NCBI RefSeq assembly: GCF_027580225.2
Contig: NC_073353.2
Coordinates: 31,377,501-31,441,500 of the forward strand
DNA from: Misgurnus anguillicaudatus
Lineage: Eukaryota; Chordata; Actinopteri; Cypriniformes; Cobitidae
Direction: 5' to 3'
Length of the DNA stretch: 64,000 nucleotides
Below the pieces are notes generated by a model. It did no database searches. It was not told the DNA's origin and was given only the letters and a program-made list of their open reading frames with translations. The position numbers and the translations under genes are program-made. This document shows positions 45,890 through 56,904 of this stretch, in pieces; position 1 is the first letter of the stretch; every line of letters starts with the position of its first letter.

Positions 45890-46655
45890 GTCGGGGAGCC
45901 AAAGTCTCAAAAGCTCTTTAAAATGGGTTAAACATGACCTGGTCTGCCATACTTTTTATTTGTGTTTTTTCTGTTAACTTTGACCCCAAGAACCAATAAT
46001 TGGAGGGTCTGCTCTGCCGGAAATATCGCGAAAAAAAATTGTGGCCATTTTAGTGTACGTACCCTTTATTTTTATCAGAAAATTGTGAAAAATTACTTTT
46101 TCCCTCAAATTCTCAGTGGGTTGGGTAAACTGTCAATGAATGCATTCCAGATACACAGAACACATGTGCTGACAACATCCACTGAAAAAATAACTCTTAA
46201 AACACATTTCTGCATAATTTTGCATCAATTTAATGCAAAAAAGTAGGCATTTTTTCACTTTTTTCGAATATTTTCATCTTTACTTCATTGGCAATCAACT
46301 ATTCCCCCAAGTTATGACATCAGTCAATATATCATTCTTTTCACCAAACAGTATACTCATTGCAAAGAAAAAATTATAAAAATCCAACCAAAATCAATGG
46401 ATCTGTGATGATTTCACTACTAGTTGGCCATCAACAGGCTCAGAACCTTAATAGAATTTTTGGCTACTTTCAAAATTCCGAAAGACATACTGGATAACAT
46501 GATTGTTAATGTCCACATTATTAAACATCATGGTCTAGGGATCTTTTTAATTTCAACATAACCCTGTTCCCCAATGGAAATGTGTCACACAATAAATATA
46601 ATACAGCAAAATGACTTTAATTATTTTATTGCCTCAGATGACAACTATTACAACT

Positions 46656-47691
46656 TTAAAGAGATATTTCACCCATTTACATTAAGCTTTGTAGCTTTAG
46701 AAACCCAGTCATGTTTTTGAATGGTCATGCATCATTTTCAGTTTCCCCTGAGACGGGAGAAATACAGATTTCAGGGTTGAACTTCCTTCTTTCAATGATG
46801 TAAAAATCGTCATTTTGCGTCATTGAAAGAAGGAATTGCTATATCTTTGTCGAGGGTGTAAGACTACCCTCTGTCGTTATTTTTCCAGGGGGGGTATGGG
46901 TGGGACGCTACAGACCTATTACAGATTAGTGGGTGGGACTTACGAAAATAAATGATACAGCTGCCATCTTTTTGGAATCTAAGCTAAAAGATGCTGTGGA
47001 GCCAGGCTTGATGTTTTCCAACAATGGTGGAAGGTTATCAATATGATATGGAAGAGGGTGATTTCGAAGCTATCTTTATGAGCCACAATACAGGGAAGAG
47101 CAGCTGAGGCAGAGGAACAGGAGGTAGAAGACCGAGGTAGAAAACCTGCTTGTAGAAGGTAGAAGACGAGGTAGAAGACCTGCCTGTCGCAGGCGAGGAG
47201 CCTGGACTGACTCGAGCTGGGAGGGACTGGTTGTGCCTGTGCTCTTGCTGTGCGCCTACGGACACAGAAATGGAGTCTGTCTGCTGCAGAGAATTTCAAA
47301 GATGCCAGTTTCTTCTGGATGAAATTTCTACATCAGATGAGGATATGGACTTTTGTGTGGTGAACCACCCAAGCTTCGCACCGCACATGGACAGCAGCGT
47401 TCTGGATACATATTTTAGAATACCAAAGGTCAACTGGAAGTGACAGCCAAAGCCTGCAGGGACAAACAGACGTCTGACTATAAACTAAGTGTTTCTATTT
47501 TATTTGGGAGTGGCTTGCAGAGCTGTGCATTGTGGGAGTTGTTGTCTTCCATACAAATGCACCCTAAAGTCACTTTCTGTCTTTTTTCGGTCAAATAGGC
47601 ACCACATTTGAAATGTATGTTACATTTTGACTACAAATATGACCCACTTTCAATAAGGATTAATGTTTCCATGGGTGAAATGTCCCTTTAA
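46656..47691 (+). mobile_element. TTAA-flanked element with P2X7-like domain gene, left arm copy
   Basis: TTAAAGAGATATTTCACCCA ... ATGGGTGAAATGTCCCTTTAA. It is 1036 bp and carries an intronless-looking frame set. Its mirrored partner is 50007-51071. Because it sits entirely within each arm, it inserted before the arm duplication. Confidence 0.75.
47024..47443 (+). pseudogene. P2X7 intracellular-domain-like Cys-rich protein (frameshifted), left arm
   Basis: Opens ATGGTGGAAGGTTATCAATA with an acidic N-terminus (YDMEEGDFE), then shifts frame. The C-terminal part (47231-47443) reads CLCSCCAPTDTEMESVCC, then REFQRC and NHPSF..H, ending in IPKVNWK. This arrangement of Cys pairs, 'P-T-E-x-E-S-V-C-C' and a later 'HP.F' resembles the zinc-binding C-terminal domain of the P2X7 receptor, which is known to recur in many fish transposon-associated proteins. 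No membrane segment, so it is not a receptor. Role unknown; nucleic-acid or protein binding is plausible. Frameshifts indicate that this copy is broken. Confidence 0.6.
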
Positions 47692-47941
47692 TGGAAAAAA
47701 ATAACATAACTTATTAACTAGATGCAGGTCCATGTGAGCTGGGATAATCAGAAGGGTGGCACACTGCAGATACTCCTCTGGGGACAGACCTTCACCCTCA
47801 CCACCTGAGGAGACAGCAAACAAGAAATTGAGGGTTATACAGCAGCGTGATAAAAGATACAACTCCCTCACTCTCTAACACACACACACATGCGCGCGCA
47901 GCCTACTTACATGTCCCTGTCTTCAAGCGCAAGTTCAATCC

Positions 47942-48858
47942 TTAAACATCCCTGGTGTAGAGACATGCAATGCCACACTTCACATTGGCTCTTGCACAGA
48001 AGCATCCTCGGGCATGCATGCTTTTCTTGCAGTGGCAGTATTTGCTGTGTTTGAGTTCAGAAGGTTTTGCCTCTTTCTGCATCATGGTTGCCACCAATTT
48101 GCCATTGACAAATTGTCTCCCAAAATCAGTGGCAGCTGGGTGGGTTGGCTGGGCTATGTGTGCCCGCTTGCACACAGCCAACTGATGCAGGGATCTGCGA
48201 AGGTGTAATTGGAAGGCATCTTCAGTTGGTCGAAGGCAACACATGTCTCCTTTGATGTTCACAAAGAGATGGGCTTGAAGTGCATCTAGAGTACCACCAA
48301 AGTCACTCCTGTCATAGTGACACCATGTATCGCCATGCTGCTGTTATTACCTTTTCCTGAACATCCCGGCTTTCCTCAGATCACTGTACCTGCACAGCGG
48401 CAGAATGTCTGTCTGTCTGTCAATGTTGTGTAGGCCCACCTTTTTCCTCTTCTGTACGGATAGCTCACTGTGTCACAACCAGTAAGTATGTAGGTGCTGA
48501 GGAGAAGGGATGTAACATCTGAAGCAGCAGCATTATACTTCCCTGTCAGAGCTTCTGTGTTGGCATGAACAGGTAGGAGGATATCTATCGTTTTCACCCA
48601 CAGCTTCTGCAGCCCATCCATGTGTGTGATGTAGTACATGCACATCATGATCACATCTGTGTCAGTTGCAACAACTACAGCTCGTTCGTGGTGCAGAATT
48701 TGTACGGAGTATGCAATGTGAGCAAACATCCTGGTATCTGCCTCCTCAAGTTCTTGAAGCTCAACCTGACAATCCAATGACAAGGGGACAGTGCGACCAG
48801 GATCACAAAAGATTCCACCAAGAATAAGTGTGCATCCTGCAGGAAGGAAAGGAAACAA
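47942..48858 (-). pseudogene. Multi-copy 'EADTR...DTDV' protein, left arm, frameshifted
   Basis: Frame 48858-48376 (minus) contains CTLILGGIFCDPGRTVPLSL, EEADTRMFAHIAYSVQ, VVVATDTDVIMMCMYYIT and STYILTGCDTVSYPY. After a shift, 48262-47942 continues CLRPTEDAFQLHLRRSLHQL and ends in a Cys-rich tail (CHCKKSMHARGCFC.R.NVKCG). I recognise this as a large uncharacterised family in fish and invertebrates that looks transposon-linked. The acidic EEADTR and DTDV motifs could form a metal-dependent nuclease site, but that is inference. The gene runs opposite to the P2X7-like gene in the same arm. The N-terminus is cut at the palindrome junction. Confidence 0.6.
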
Positions 48859-49816
48859 GGCAGACTACCACTTTGTTAATGATCGATATGATGTCTATCC
48901 TGCTGAAAGTCTGAAAGGTGAGGAACGAGAGAAGAGGATGAAGACCTGCTCCAGCAAAATGGAGTACAAGCCACATGATACTCTCCCTATACCTGTATGG
49001 AAAGTCTTCATTCACAATTCACTGAATAAAGCTAACCTGTTGAACTACATGGGGGAAGCATGGGCAGCTCAGAACAAGTCACTTCCTGCAGTATGCACAC
49101 TTATTCTTTGTGGAATCTATTGTGATCCTGGTCGCACTGTCCTCTTGTCATTGGATTGTCAGGTTGAGCTTCCAGAACTTTTCTGTGAGAAACATGAGGA
49201 GGCACATACCAGGATGTTTGCTCACACTGCATACTCAGTACAAATTCTGCACCACAAACGGGCTGTAGTGGTTGCAACTGACACAGATGTGATCATGATG
49301 TGCATGTACTACATCACTCACATGGATGGGCTGCAGGAGCTGTGGGTAAAGACGATGGATATCTTCTTACCTTTTCATGCCATCACAAAAGCTCTGACAG
49401 GGAACTATAATGGTGCTGCTTCAGATCTTACATCCCTCAGCACCTACATACTTACCGGATGTGACACAGGGAGCTATCTGAGCTAAAGGCGGGCCTACAC
49501 AATTGCTATCAAACACCTGACAGACCTTCTGCCATTGTGCAGGTACGGTGATCCTGAGGAAAGCCTGTATGTTCAGGAAAAGGTTATAACAACAGCACGG
49601 CGATACAAGGTGTCACTCTATGACAGGAGTGACTTTAATAGTACTCTAGATGCACTCCGAGCCCATCTCTTTGTGAGCATCAAAGGAAACATGCGTTGCC
49701 TTCCACTAACTGAAGATGCCCTCCTATTACACCTTCGCCAATCCCTGCATCAGTTGGCTGTGTATAAGCGGGCACACATGGTTCAGCCAACCTACCCAGC
49801 TGTTTGTGTGTGTTAG
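48846..49816 (+). pseudogene. Multi-copy 'EADTR...DTDV' protein, right arm, one in-frame stop
   Basis: Frame 48791-49486 continues, in the same frame after TAA (49484-49486), to 49816. From the spacer: YHFVNDRYDVYPAESLKGEE and PVWKVFIHNSLNKANLL. Then the part shared with the left arm: HEEAHTRMFAH (Asp of EADTR changed to His), TDTDVIMMCMYY, ILTGCDTGSYLS stop. After the stop: YGDPEESLYVQEKV, SLYDRSDFNSTLDALRAHLF and LPLTEDALLLHLRQSLHQL. It ends at a GAGAGA tract instead of the Cys-rich tail. One stop, an altered acidic motif and a lost tail indicate a dead copy. It still preserves more of the upstream sequence than the left arm. Confidence 0.6.
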
Positions 49817-50006
49817 AGAGAGAGAGAGGGTGGCATCTTTTATCATGCTGCTGTATAATCCACCCTGTCGTTCTTGTTTGCTGTCTCCTCAGGTGGTGAG
49901 GGTGAAGGTCTGTCCCCAGAGCAGTATCTGCAGTGTGCCACCCTTCTGATTATCCCACCTCACATGGACCTGAATCTAGTTAATTAAGTTATGTTATTTT
50001 TTTCCG

Positions 50007-51071
50007 TCAAAGGGACATTTCACCCATGGAAACATTAATCTTTACTGAAAGTGGGTCATATTTGTAGTCGAAATGTAACATACATTTCAAATGTGGTGCC
50101 TGTTTGACCGAAAAAAGACAGAAAGTGACTTTAGGGCGCATTTGTATGGAAGACAACAACTCCCACAATGCACAGCTTTGCAAGCCATTCCCAAATAAAA
50201 TAGAAACATTTACTTTATAGTCAGACATCTGTTTGTCCCTGCAGGCTTTGGCTGTCACTTCCAGTTGACCTTTGGTATTCTAAAATATGTATCCAGAATG
50301 CTGCTGTCCATATGCGGTCCGAAGCTTGGGTGGTTCACCACACAAAAGTCCATATCCTCATCTGATGTAGAAATTTCATCCCGAAGAAACTGGCATTTTT
50401 GAAATTCTCTGCAGCAGACGGACTCCATTTCTGTGTCCGTAGGCGCACAGCCAGAGCACAGGCACAACCAGTCCCTCCCAGCTCGAGTCAGTCCAGGCTC
50501 CTCCCCTGCTACAGGCAGGTTTTCTACCTCGTCTTCTACCTTCTACAGGCAGGTCTTCTACCTCCTGTTCCCCTATCTGCCTCAGCTGCTCTTCCAAGTA
50601 TTGTGGCTCATAAAGATAGCCATGAACATCCGATTCGAGCATCACGTTTTCGAAATCACCCTCTTTCATATCATATTGATAACCTTCCACCATTGTTGAA
50701 AAACATCAAGCCTGGCTCCTCAGCATCTGTTAGCTTAGATTCCAAAAAGATGGCAGCTGTATCATTTATTTTAGTGTATTAAGTTCCACCCACTGATCTG
50801 TAATAGGTCTGTAGCGTGAGTGGGTCCCATACATAGCCCTCCCTGGAAAAATGAGTGTTGTAGTCTTAAACCCTCGACAAAGATATAGCAATTCCTTCTT
50901 TCAATGACGCAAAATGACGATTTTTACATCATTGAAAGAAGGAAGTGCAACCCTGAAATCTGTATTTCTCCCGTCTCAGGGGAAACTGAAAATGATGCAT
51001 GACCATTCAAAAACATGATTGGGTTTCTAAAGCTACAAAGCTTAATGCAAATGGGTGAAATATTTTGTTAA
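50007..51071 (-). mobile_element. TTAA-flanked element with P2X7-like domain gene, right arm copy
   Basis: Mirror of 46656-47691. The outer TTAA is preserved at 51068-51071; the inner one is mutated to TCAA near 50007. Confidence 0.7.
50255..50693 (-). pseudogene. P2X7 intracellular-domain-like Cys-rich protein (one frameshift), right arm
   Basis: The N-terminal frame starts MVEGYQYDMKEGDFENVMLE, continues acidic (YLEEQLRQIGEQEVEDLPVE) into a basic GRRRGRKPA patch, then shifts by one near 50470. The C-terminal frame 50467-50255 reads CLCSGCAPTDTEMESVCCRE and ends FRIPKVNWK, nearly identical to the left-arm copy. About 145 residues if the shift is ignored. The N-terminus is better preserved here than in the left arm. 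Confidence 0.6.
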
Positions 51072-52063
51072 AGTTGTAATAGTTGTCATCTGAGGCAACA
51101 AAATAATTAAAGCCATTTTGCTGTATTATATTTATTGTGTGACACATTTCCATTGGGAGAACAGGGTTTTGTTTAATTAAAATGTGAAGTTTTAGATCTG
51201 TTTTTCTTTGGGGGGGCCACGAAGGAATGCATTGTACACAAAGGGGGGCGCACGCTGAAAAAGTTTGAGAACCACTGCCCTAGACCATGATGTTTAATAA
51301 TGTGGACATTAACAATCATGTTATCCAGTATGTCTTTCGGAATTTTGAAAGCAGCCAAAAATTCCACCAAGGCTCTGAGCCTGCTGATGGCCAACCAGCA
51401 GTGAAATCATCACAGATCCACCGATTTTGGTTGGATTTTTACAACTTCTTTCTGTGCAATGAGTACACTGCTTGGCGAAAAGAATGATATATTGACTGAT
51501 GTCATAACTTGGGGGAATAGTTGATTGCCAATGAGGTAAAGATGAAAATATTCGAAAAAAGTGAAAAAACGGCTACTTTTTTGCATTAAATTGATGCAAA
51601 ATTATGCAGAAATGTGTTTTAAGAGTTATTTTTTCAGTGGATGTTGTCAGCACATGTGTTCGGTGTATCAGGAATGCATTCATTGACAGTTTACCCAACC
51701 CACTGAGGATTTGAGGAAAAAAAAAAATTTTCACAATATTCTGATAAAAATACAGGGTATGTACACTAAAATGGCCACAAATTATTTTCGCGATATTTCC
51801 GGCAGAGCAGACCCTCCAATTATTAGTTCTTGGGGTCAAAGTTAACAGAAAAAACACAAACACAAATAAAAAGTATGGCAGACCAGGTCAGGTTCAACCC
51901 ATTTTTGAGACTTTGGCTCCCCGACTAATATGTGTATTCAAATAGTAATTAATTTACATGGTTTCTAGCTGTCACGGGGGAAGTACCCTTGATAAAGGTC
52001 CTAATATGTACCATTTACATATTAGAGCAAATGTCTACATCTGTTCCTAAATGTTATGTGTAA

Positions 52064-52357
52064 ATGTTATGTGTAAGCTCATCACTTGACACTTTGCTTG
52101 TTCACTGCAGATTAAATCTACCACAGAAAGAGAAATTGTCTTATATCTGTTCCGTGACTTTCAGATGTTTACGATTCAGGCCTTCTCTTAGCTTGGAAAT
52201 CAAATATCATGTTAGGGTCATTGACGGCTTTCGGGCAACACTCTGTTCTAATGGAGTCTCGGCTACGAATGAGAGCATGAAATTCACATTCGAAACAAAC
52301 ACGGATTTCTTTGTGCGCTACCTGCCTGATGGCCATACCTGGGGACTGCAGATCTGA
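52064..52357 (+). other. Unrecognised open frame, GC-richer block
   Basis: 52160-52360 is open on both strands (plus: VIDGFRATLCSNG...NESMKFTFETNTDFF...YLPDGHTWG; minus: SPGMAIRQVAHKEIRVC). An acceptor-like TTTCAG precedes 52165. I could not assign it to cps1 or any family. It might be a captured exon or a piece of an unfamiliar repeat. Confidence 0.25.
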
Positions 52358-52495
52358 CATGCTTCAGATTACTAACCCATGGCTAAGTTTTCGTAAGCAT
52401 GAGGGTCTGCTATTGATCTGGAAGTACTTTCTTCTAGAAGTCTTTTTCTTGCTCACTTTCCTATCTCTCATATGCCATATTTCTTCTTATACATT

Positions 52496-52556
52496 ATATT
52501 TCCATTTATGCATTCAGCAGGCGCTTTTATCCAAAGCGACTTACAAAGATTATTAA
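52496..52556 (+). repeat. SINE-like fragment (TTATGCATTCAGCAGGCGC)
   Basis: ATTTCCATTTATGCATTCAG followed by GCTTTTATCCAAAGCGACTTACA, a widespread fish retroposon segment, short here. Confidence 0.6.
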
Positions 52557-52664
52557 GGCCCAGCTTCTGCCTACCAGTTAACCAAAAGGACTTAATATGA
52601 GCCTTTTTCCAAAGCTCAGTTAGCTGCAGTGTAATTAAAATAATTGTAACCAATATTTTGTTGT

Positions 52665-53230
52665 GCACTAACGTATCACACAATCTGTTGCCTAAACGTA
52701 GCACACCATACGTTGTCCTAATGTAGCACACCATATGTTGTCCTAATGTAACACCACAATACATTGCCATAATGTAACACACCATACGTTGTCCTAATGT
52801 AGCACACAATATTTTGTCCTAATGTAACACCACCATAATACGTTGCCATAATGTAACACACCATACGTTGTCCTAATGTAGCACACCATACGTAACGTTG
52901 CCCTAATGTAACACACCATACGTTGTCCTAATGTAGCACACCATACGTAACATTGCCCTAATGTAACACACAATACATTATCCTAATGTAGCACACCATA
53001 CGTTGCCCTAATGTAGCACACCATATCTTGCTATAATGTAACACACCATACATTGTGCTAATGTAACACACCATACGTTGGACTAATGTAACACACACCA
53101 TATGTTGCCCTAATGTAAAACACTGTACATTTTCCTAATTTAGCACACTATATGTTGCCCTAATGTAGCACACACCATACAGTGCCCTAATGTAACTCAC
53201 CATACGTTGTCCTAACGTAGCACACCATAC
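52665..53230. repeat. 25-bp minisatellite, about 22 units
   Basis: Unit close to CACACCATACGTTGTCCTAA plus TGTAG. Variants are GTTGCCC, GTTGTCC, ATTGTGC and a two-unit CACCAC insertion form. Moderate divergence between units suggests an older array. Confidence 0.9.
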
Positions 53231-53287
53231 CATTTAATAAAGCAGTAACATATATATGTATATATTTTTTAGTAATCACACAACTAG

Positions 53288-54000
53288 CAGAGGTGGAAAG
53301 TAATGAATTACATTTACTCACGTTACTGTAATTGAGTAGTTTTTTTGTGTACTTTTACTTTTTTGAGTAGTTTTTAAAATCTGTACTTTTACTTTTACTT
53401 AAGTATGTTTTGTTTAAAGTATTGTACTTAGCTACATTTTAAATCATTTCCGTTACTGAGTAAAAAAATATTTTAAAAAAGCAAGGTGATAAAGACGCGC
53501 ACAGATGATTGATGGGCGGGGCCCGCGGGGGAACGCGCAAAAAGAACCATGGAGATGGACAAGACAGGTGCGCGCTAATGCAGACCTCAGTTCAAATCTT
53601 ATAAAAGAATCCCCTGGTCATATTTAGCGACCACTTTCCACTGACACGAAGCGAGTGTTTCTTTCATATGAAAGGTAGGATTCATGCTCTCGAGTACGAA
53701 ATTGCAGACCGGGTTTTACCGCTCATTTGCACGACGCATTTTTAATACAATGCACATTATCCTCCGCAGTCTATCAGCTTCGTGTCAAGTCAAACACAAC
53801 TTAAGAACGTCCTCGAGAATGCGCAGGTCATAAGAGAGAGAGAGAGAGACAGAGAGAGTGAGTGAGTGAGTGAGTGAGTGAGTGAGTGAGAGAATAAAGA
53901 CATCAGGTGCCCAGGTAAGGGAAGCTAGAAGACAAGAAACGTTATTAAAGTAACTTTACTTTTACTTGAGTACAATATTTTAGTACTTTTTCCACCTCTG
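53288..54000. mobile_element. hAT MITE, 713 bp, TSD ACAACTAG
   Basis: Ends CAGAGGTGGAAAGTAATGAA ... TTAGTACTTTTTCCACCTCTG, with a perfect 8-bp duplication ACAACTAG (53280-53287 and 54001-54008). Subterminal ACTTTTACTT repeats. Interior has a GA tract and a (GAGT)n array at 53856-53890. Confidence 0.92.
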
Positions 54001-54009
54001 ACAACTAGT

Positions 54010-54110
54010 TACAAGGGAAAGTAATTTTATTACAGTAACTAGTTACTAGTAATATTACAACTAGTTACTAGTTATTTTACTAGTAACTAGTAATATTACT
54101 AGTAACAGCT
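54010..54110. repeat. Palindromic ACTAGTTACTAGT cluster
   Basis: Overlapping TAACTAGTTACTAGTAATAT units in alternating orientation. Probably remnants of a GTAAC-rich MITE or a local cruciform-forming repeat. Confidence 0.6.
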
Positions 54111-54394
54111 TGGCAGATATATTGGGACTACCATTAAACATGTAGACACTAATACAATATACAAGAAACAGTTGATGATGGGAAAGAGTAGAATAGAATA
54201 TCGAAAGGAAAAGAATATCATTACACGCCTTAGAATTGGACACTCTAAACTTACGGTAATAGTAAATTATATAGAATAAGAAACCTAACTAGGGAGTGTA
54301 TACAGTAGCCTACGTCTGAGACAATATGATTTCCCTTAATGACAAAAAAAGGATTTTAATGTTAAGCATTCTTATAATATGCTTATGTAGTACC

Positions 54395-54725
54395 CCCCAA
54401 ACCACCAGGGGGCCACCTTTCTCGTAATTTCATGCGCCGCTGCACAGAACGGTTGGCGAGTGACAATTCGAAAGCATAACAAGCAGTCTGAACTCACGGT
54501 ACTTTGATGTCATATGACGATCGCTCTGTGCAAGAGCTGCATGTGATTGAACACGGTTCTCGACGTGCATCTTGATCTAATAGGTATGGTTTTCTAACAA
54601 AGTTAGCGTCCGGAGCAGAGAAAACTGAAAAAAACGCATGCCTGCATGATCATATCACTGTATTATTTAATGCCATGCGAGCCACAAATTAAAGCTTGCC
54701 GAGCCGCGCAATGAAGAACACTGGC
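54395..54725. repeat. hAT-like fragment containing CACGGTACTTTGATGTCAT
   Basis: Contains half of the hairpin motif seen in the other hATs and ends AATGAAGAACACTGGCC, a hAT-like terminus. The left end is uncertain. Confidence 0.45.
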
Positions 54726-55076
54726 CTACAGTAATCAAAAAGAGACAATTGAACATACTACTTCATGTATAAAATACAATAATGAGAGATATCGTCTGTT
54801 GGCAGGATGAACCGATGGATGGATGTTAAAAGTGACACAGAAGCCACTGATGTGAAGAGGAGAGTGATTTATTGTGTTCTCTTTACCAAACTGCAAAACA
54901 TTGTTTAAACAGAAAGTGACAAATAGCTAGTGATGGGAGCTGTCAGAGCACTGCTTCATAAAGCCTTAAACATTTACAAATCTTTTGTAAAAATAAACTA
55001 TGCAATATGTGCAATATTTACATAATGGTTAACCTAAGTCCAAAGGTCTATCTAGCACCTGTACCAAAACTCCAGG

Positions 55077-56130
55077 GGGCTCATTTATCAAACGTGCGTA
55101 CGCACAGAAGTGTGCGTAAAGTGTGCGTAGGAACAGTTTTACGCAAAGTGTGGAATTTATCAAATTGCACTTATACTTAGAAATGTGTGTAAATATACGC
55201 ACACCTCTGAGTATGCGTACGCAGAGCATCTAGTGGTAGAATAGCGATACTACATTGGACCCTGTTCCAGTGAGTAAAGAAGTGTCTATTTTTTATCCAC
55301 AAGCAGGTGTTAAAAATGATTAATGTCAGTATGGTAACAGCAAATAATTATAATGATTTATTTGTGATATGTATCTGTAACTGTAAAAGCTCTACATGTG
55401 ATTTGTATAAATGAAGTCTCCGACAAATGCTTGACACAGTGCAATGGCTTATCTTGCGTTATTGGAAGACTTGGCAAATAATCCATTCTGCCGGTAGCGC
55501 GTTTTCAAAGATCGCGCCAATGATGCTGGTTATGCTGCTGTCCAAGGTGGAAAGTTGTCTGTCCTCCTCCAGTTGCACTCGTTTCACGTCGGTGTGCTGT
55601 GACGCGTTTTTTTTTTCTTTCTGATAATTTAATGTCAAACGACTTTTTTATTTCTAAAAGTGTTCTCATACCCAAGGGAATTAAACTCACTGGTAACATG
55701 TTCCCTGCAAATTTGTTTTCTTTTGTTAGTCATTCCTCCCATACTAAGTGAACCAAACACGATGTGTTATTAGGATTTAACCTCATCCACCAGTAACTCA
55801 ATTTCTGCGTCTGTTAAGTTTCTCTTTTATGCTCTCTTTGTCATTATTGCGATGAGGGAAAAAGCACAACCACGTGACTTATAACGGGAGGTGTTGTCAC
55901 CATATATGGTTCATTGGAGGCGTTTCGAAATGCAAATGAACATGAACGTGCACGAGCATGGTGCTTAAGAACAAGTGGGATTTATCATCAAGGATTACTT
56001 ACTGATGTGCGTACGAACCACGTGCGCACGTTTGATAAATCCCGATTTTTTTGTACTTAGGCACATTCTAAATTTCATTCGTAGGTACAAATATAGAACA
56101 TTTTCTACGCAATGTTGATAAATGAGGCCC
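55077..56130. mobile_element. TIR element with GGGGCTCATTTATCAAACGT ends
   Basis: Left GGGGCTCATTTATCAAACGT, right TGTTGATAAATGAGGCCCC. Subterminal GTGCGTACGCAC blocks on both sides. Interior lacks a recognisable transposase. Relatives: 15784-16348 and 57678-59165. Confidence 0.7.
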
Positions 56131-56361
56131 CAGCACACTAACCAAACTCCTACTTCTAGGCTCCGCCCCTGGATCGTACCATGTTGGAGGTATGTAGCTT
56201 TTGGTACATACATTTAAACATAAAACAAATCAAATGCAAATTAATAAAAATAAATTAGAACACATACACATCTCAAAATACAACCACAATCCAACACATA
56301 AGCATATAAACAACAAACAATTGTTTTTTACAGTTATGGAGGTCGTGACCCTGATGATGTC

Positions 56362-56440
56362 ACATCCAAGATGGCTGCTAGTGTGGTATAAAAGCCCCAG
56401 GTTTTGTGTTAAACAGGTTTGATTCTACAAAACAGAACTG
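56362..56440 (+). promoter_or_regulatory. Possible core promoter with noncoding first exon
   Basis: CCAAGATGGCTGC (YY1-like AAGATGGC) at 56366-56378, then TATAAAAG at 56387-56394, then about 45 bp to a strong donor CTG|GTGAGT (56441). The spacing fits a TATA promoter whose first exon is noncoding. The owner could be a host gene further right or a transposon. No transcript evidence. Confidence 0.3.
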
Positions 56441-56441
56441 G

Positions 56442-56863
56442 TGAGTGTATGTAATCTTCTATGTTGTTGTATTTCAATTAAATGATGGTAAATGAAAGAA
56501 ACATGTCTCTGTTATTTCAGTGTGTTGATAAATATCTTGGATAAATGATATGCAATGTGGTTTAAGTTGATTTGTACTGAAATGGTAGACAAATAGAGCA
56601 AACACATTACACAGGCACATAACAACATAAAGTTAATCAATAAACATCAAACACATTCACCAGACCCTAACATATCACAACATATAAATATTTATACATT
56701 TTTAAGCCTGCTATTGGAAGGTACATGAAAGTAAATGTGTGTGTCTGTGCGTTTGTGAGTGTACATGTGCGTGCATTAGGTCACACCCCTTTATTTCTTT
56801 TTTCTGCATTTGTGGCTAATTTTATTTGCCAAATTCTATAAAAATGCTCTCTGTGGCAGTCAT

Positions 56864-56904
<41 letters not shown>

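Larger units (their letters stand above)
45890..51925. mobile_element. 6-kb near-palindromic element (TA-flanked)
   Basis: The outermost sequence GTCGGGGAGCCAAAGTCTC is mirrored by GAGACTTTGGCTCCCCGAC, with TA on both sides (45888-45889 and 51926-51927). Left arm 45890-48841 and right arm 49085-51925 match at high identity over their length, with a 240-bp unique spacer. The right arm has an extra GGGGGGGCCACGAAGG... piece at about 51190-51290. Each arm contains a TTAA-flanked unit with a Cys-rich frame and part of a second gene. TA-flanked terminal repeats favour a transposable element that suffered inverted duplication. Confidence 0.85.

Noticed and set aside
45962..46246. Similar 94-96 residue frames at 45962-46246 (+) and 51573-51863 (-)
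   Set aside because: Similarity is explained by the palindrome arms. The frames are AT-rich with no motif, so I did not call them genes.
52164..52360. Candidate further cps1 exon (CLRFRPSLSLEIK against CNLRASRSFPFVSK)
   Set aside because: Similarity is limited to a few residues. A better candidate for that segment lies at 38250-38315, and 14 kb of unrelated repeats intervene.
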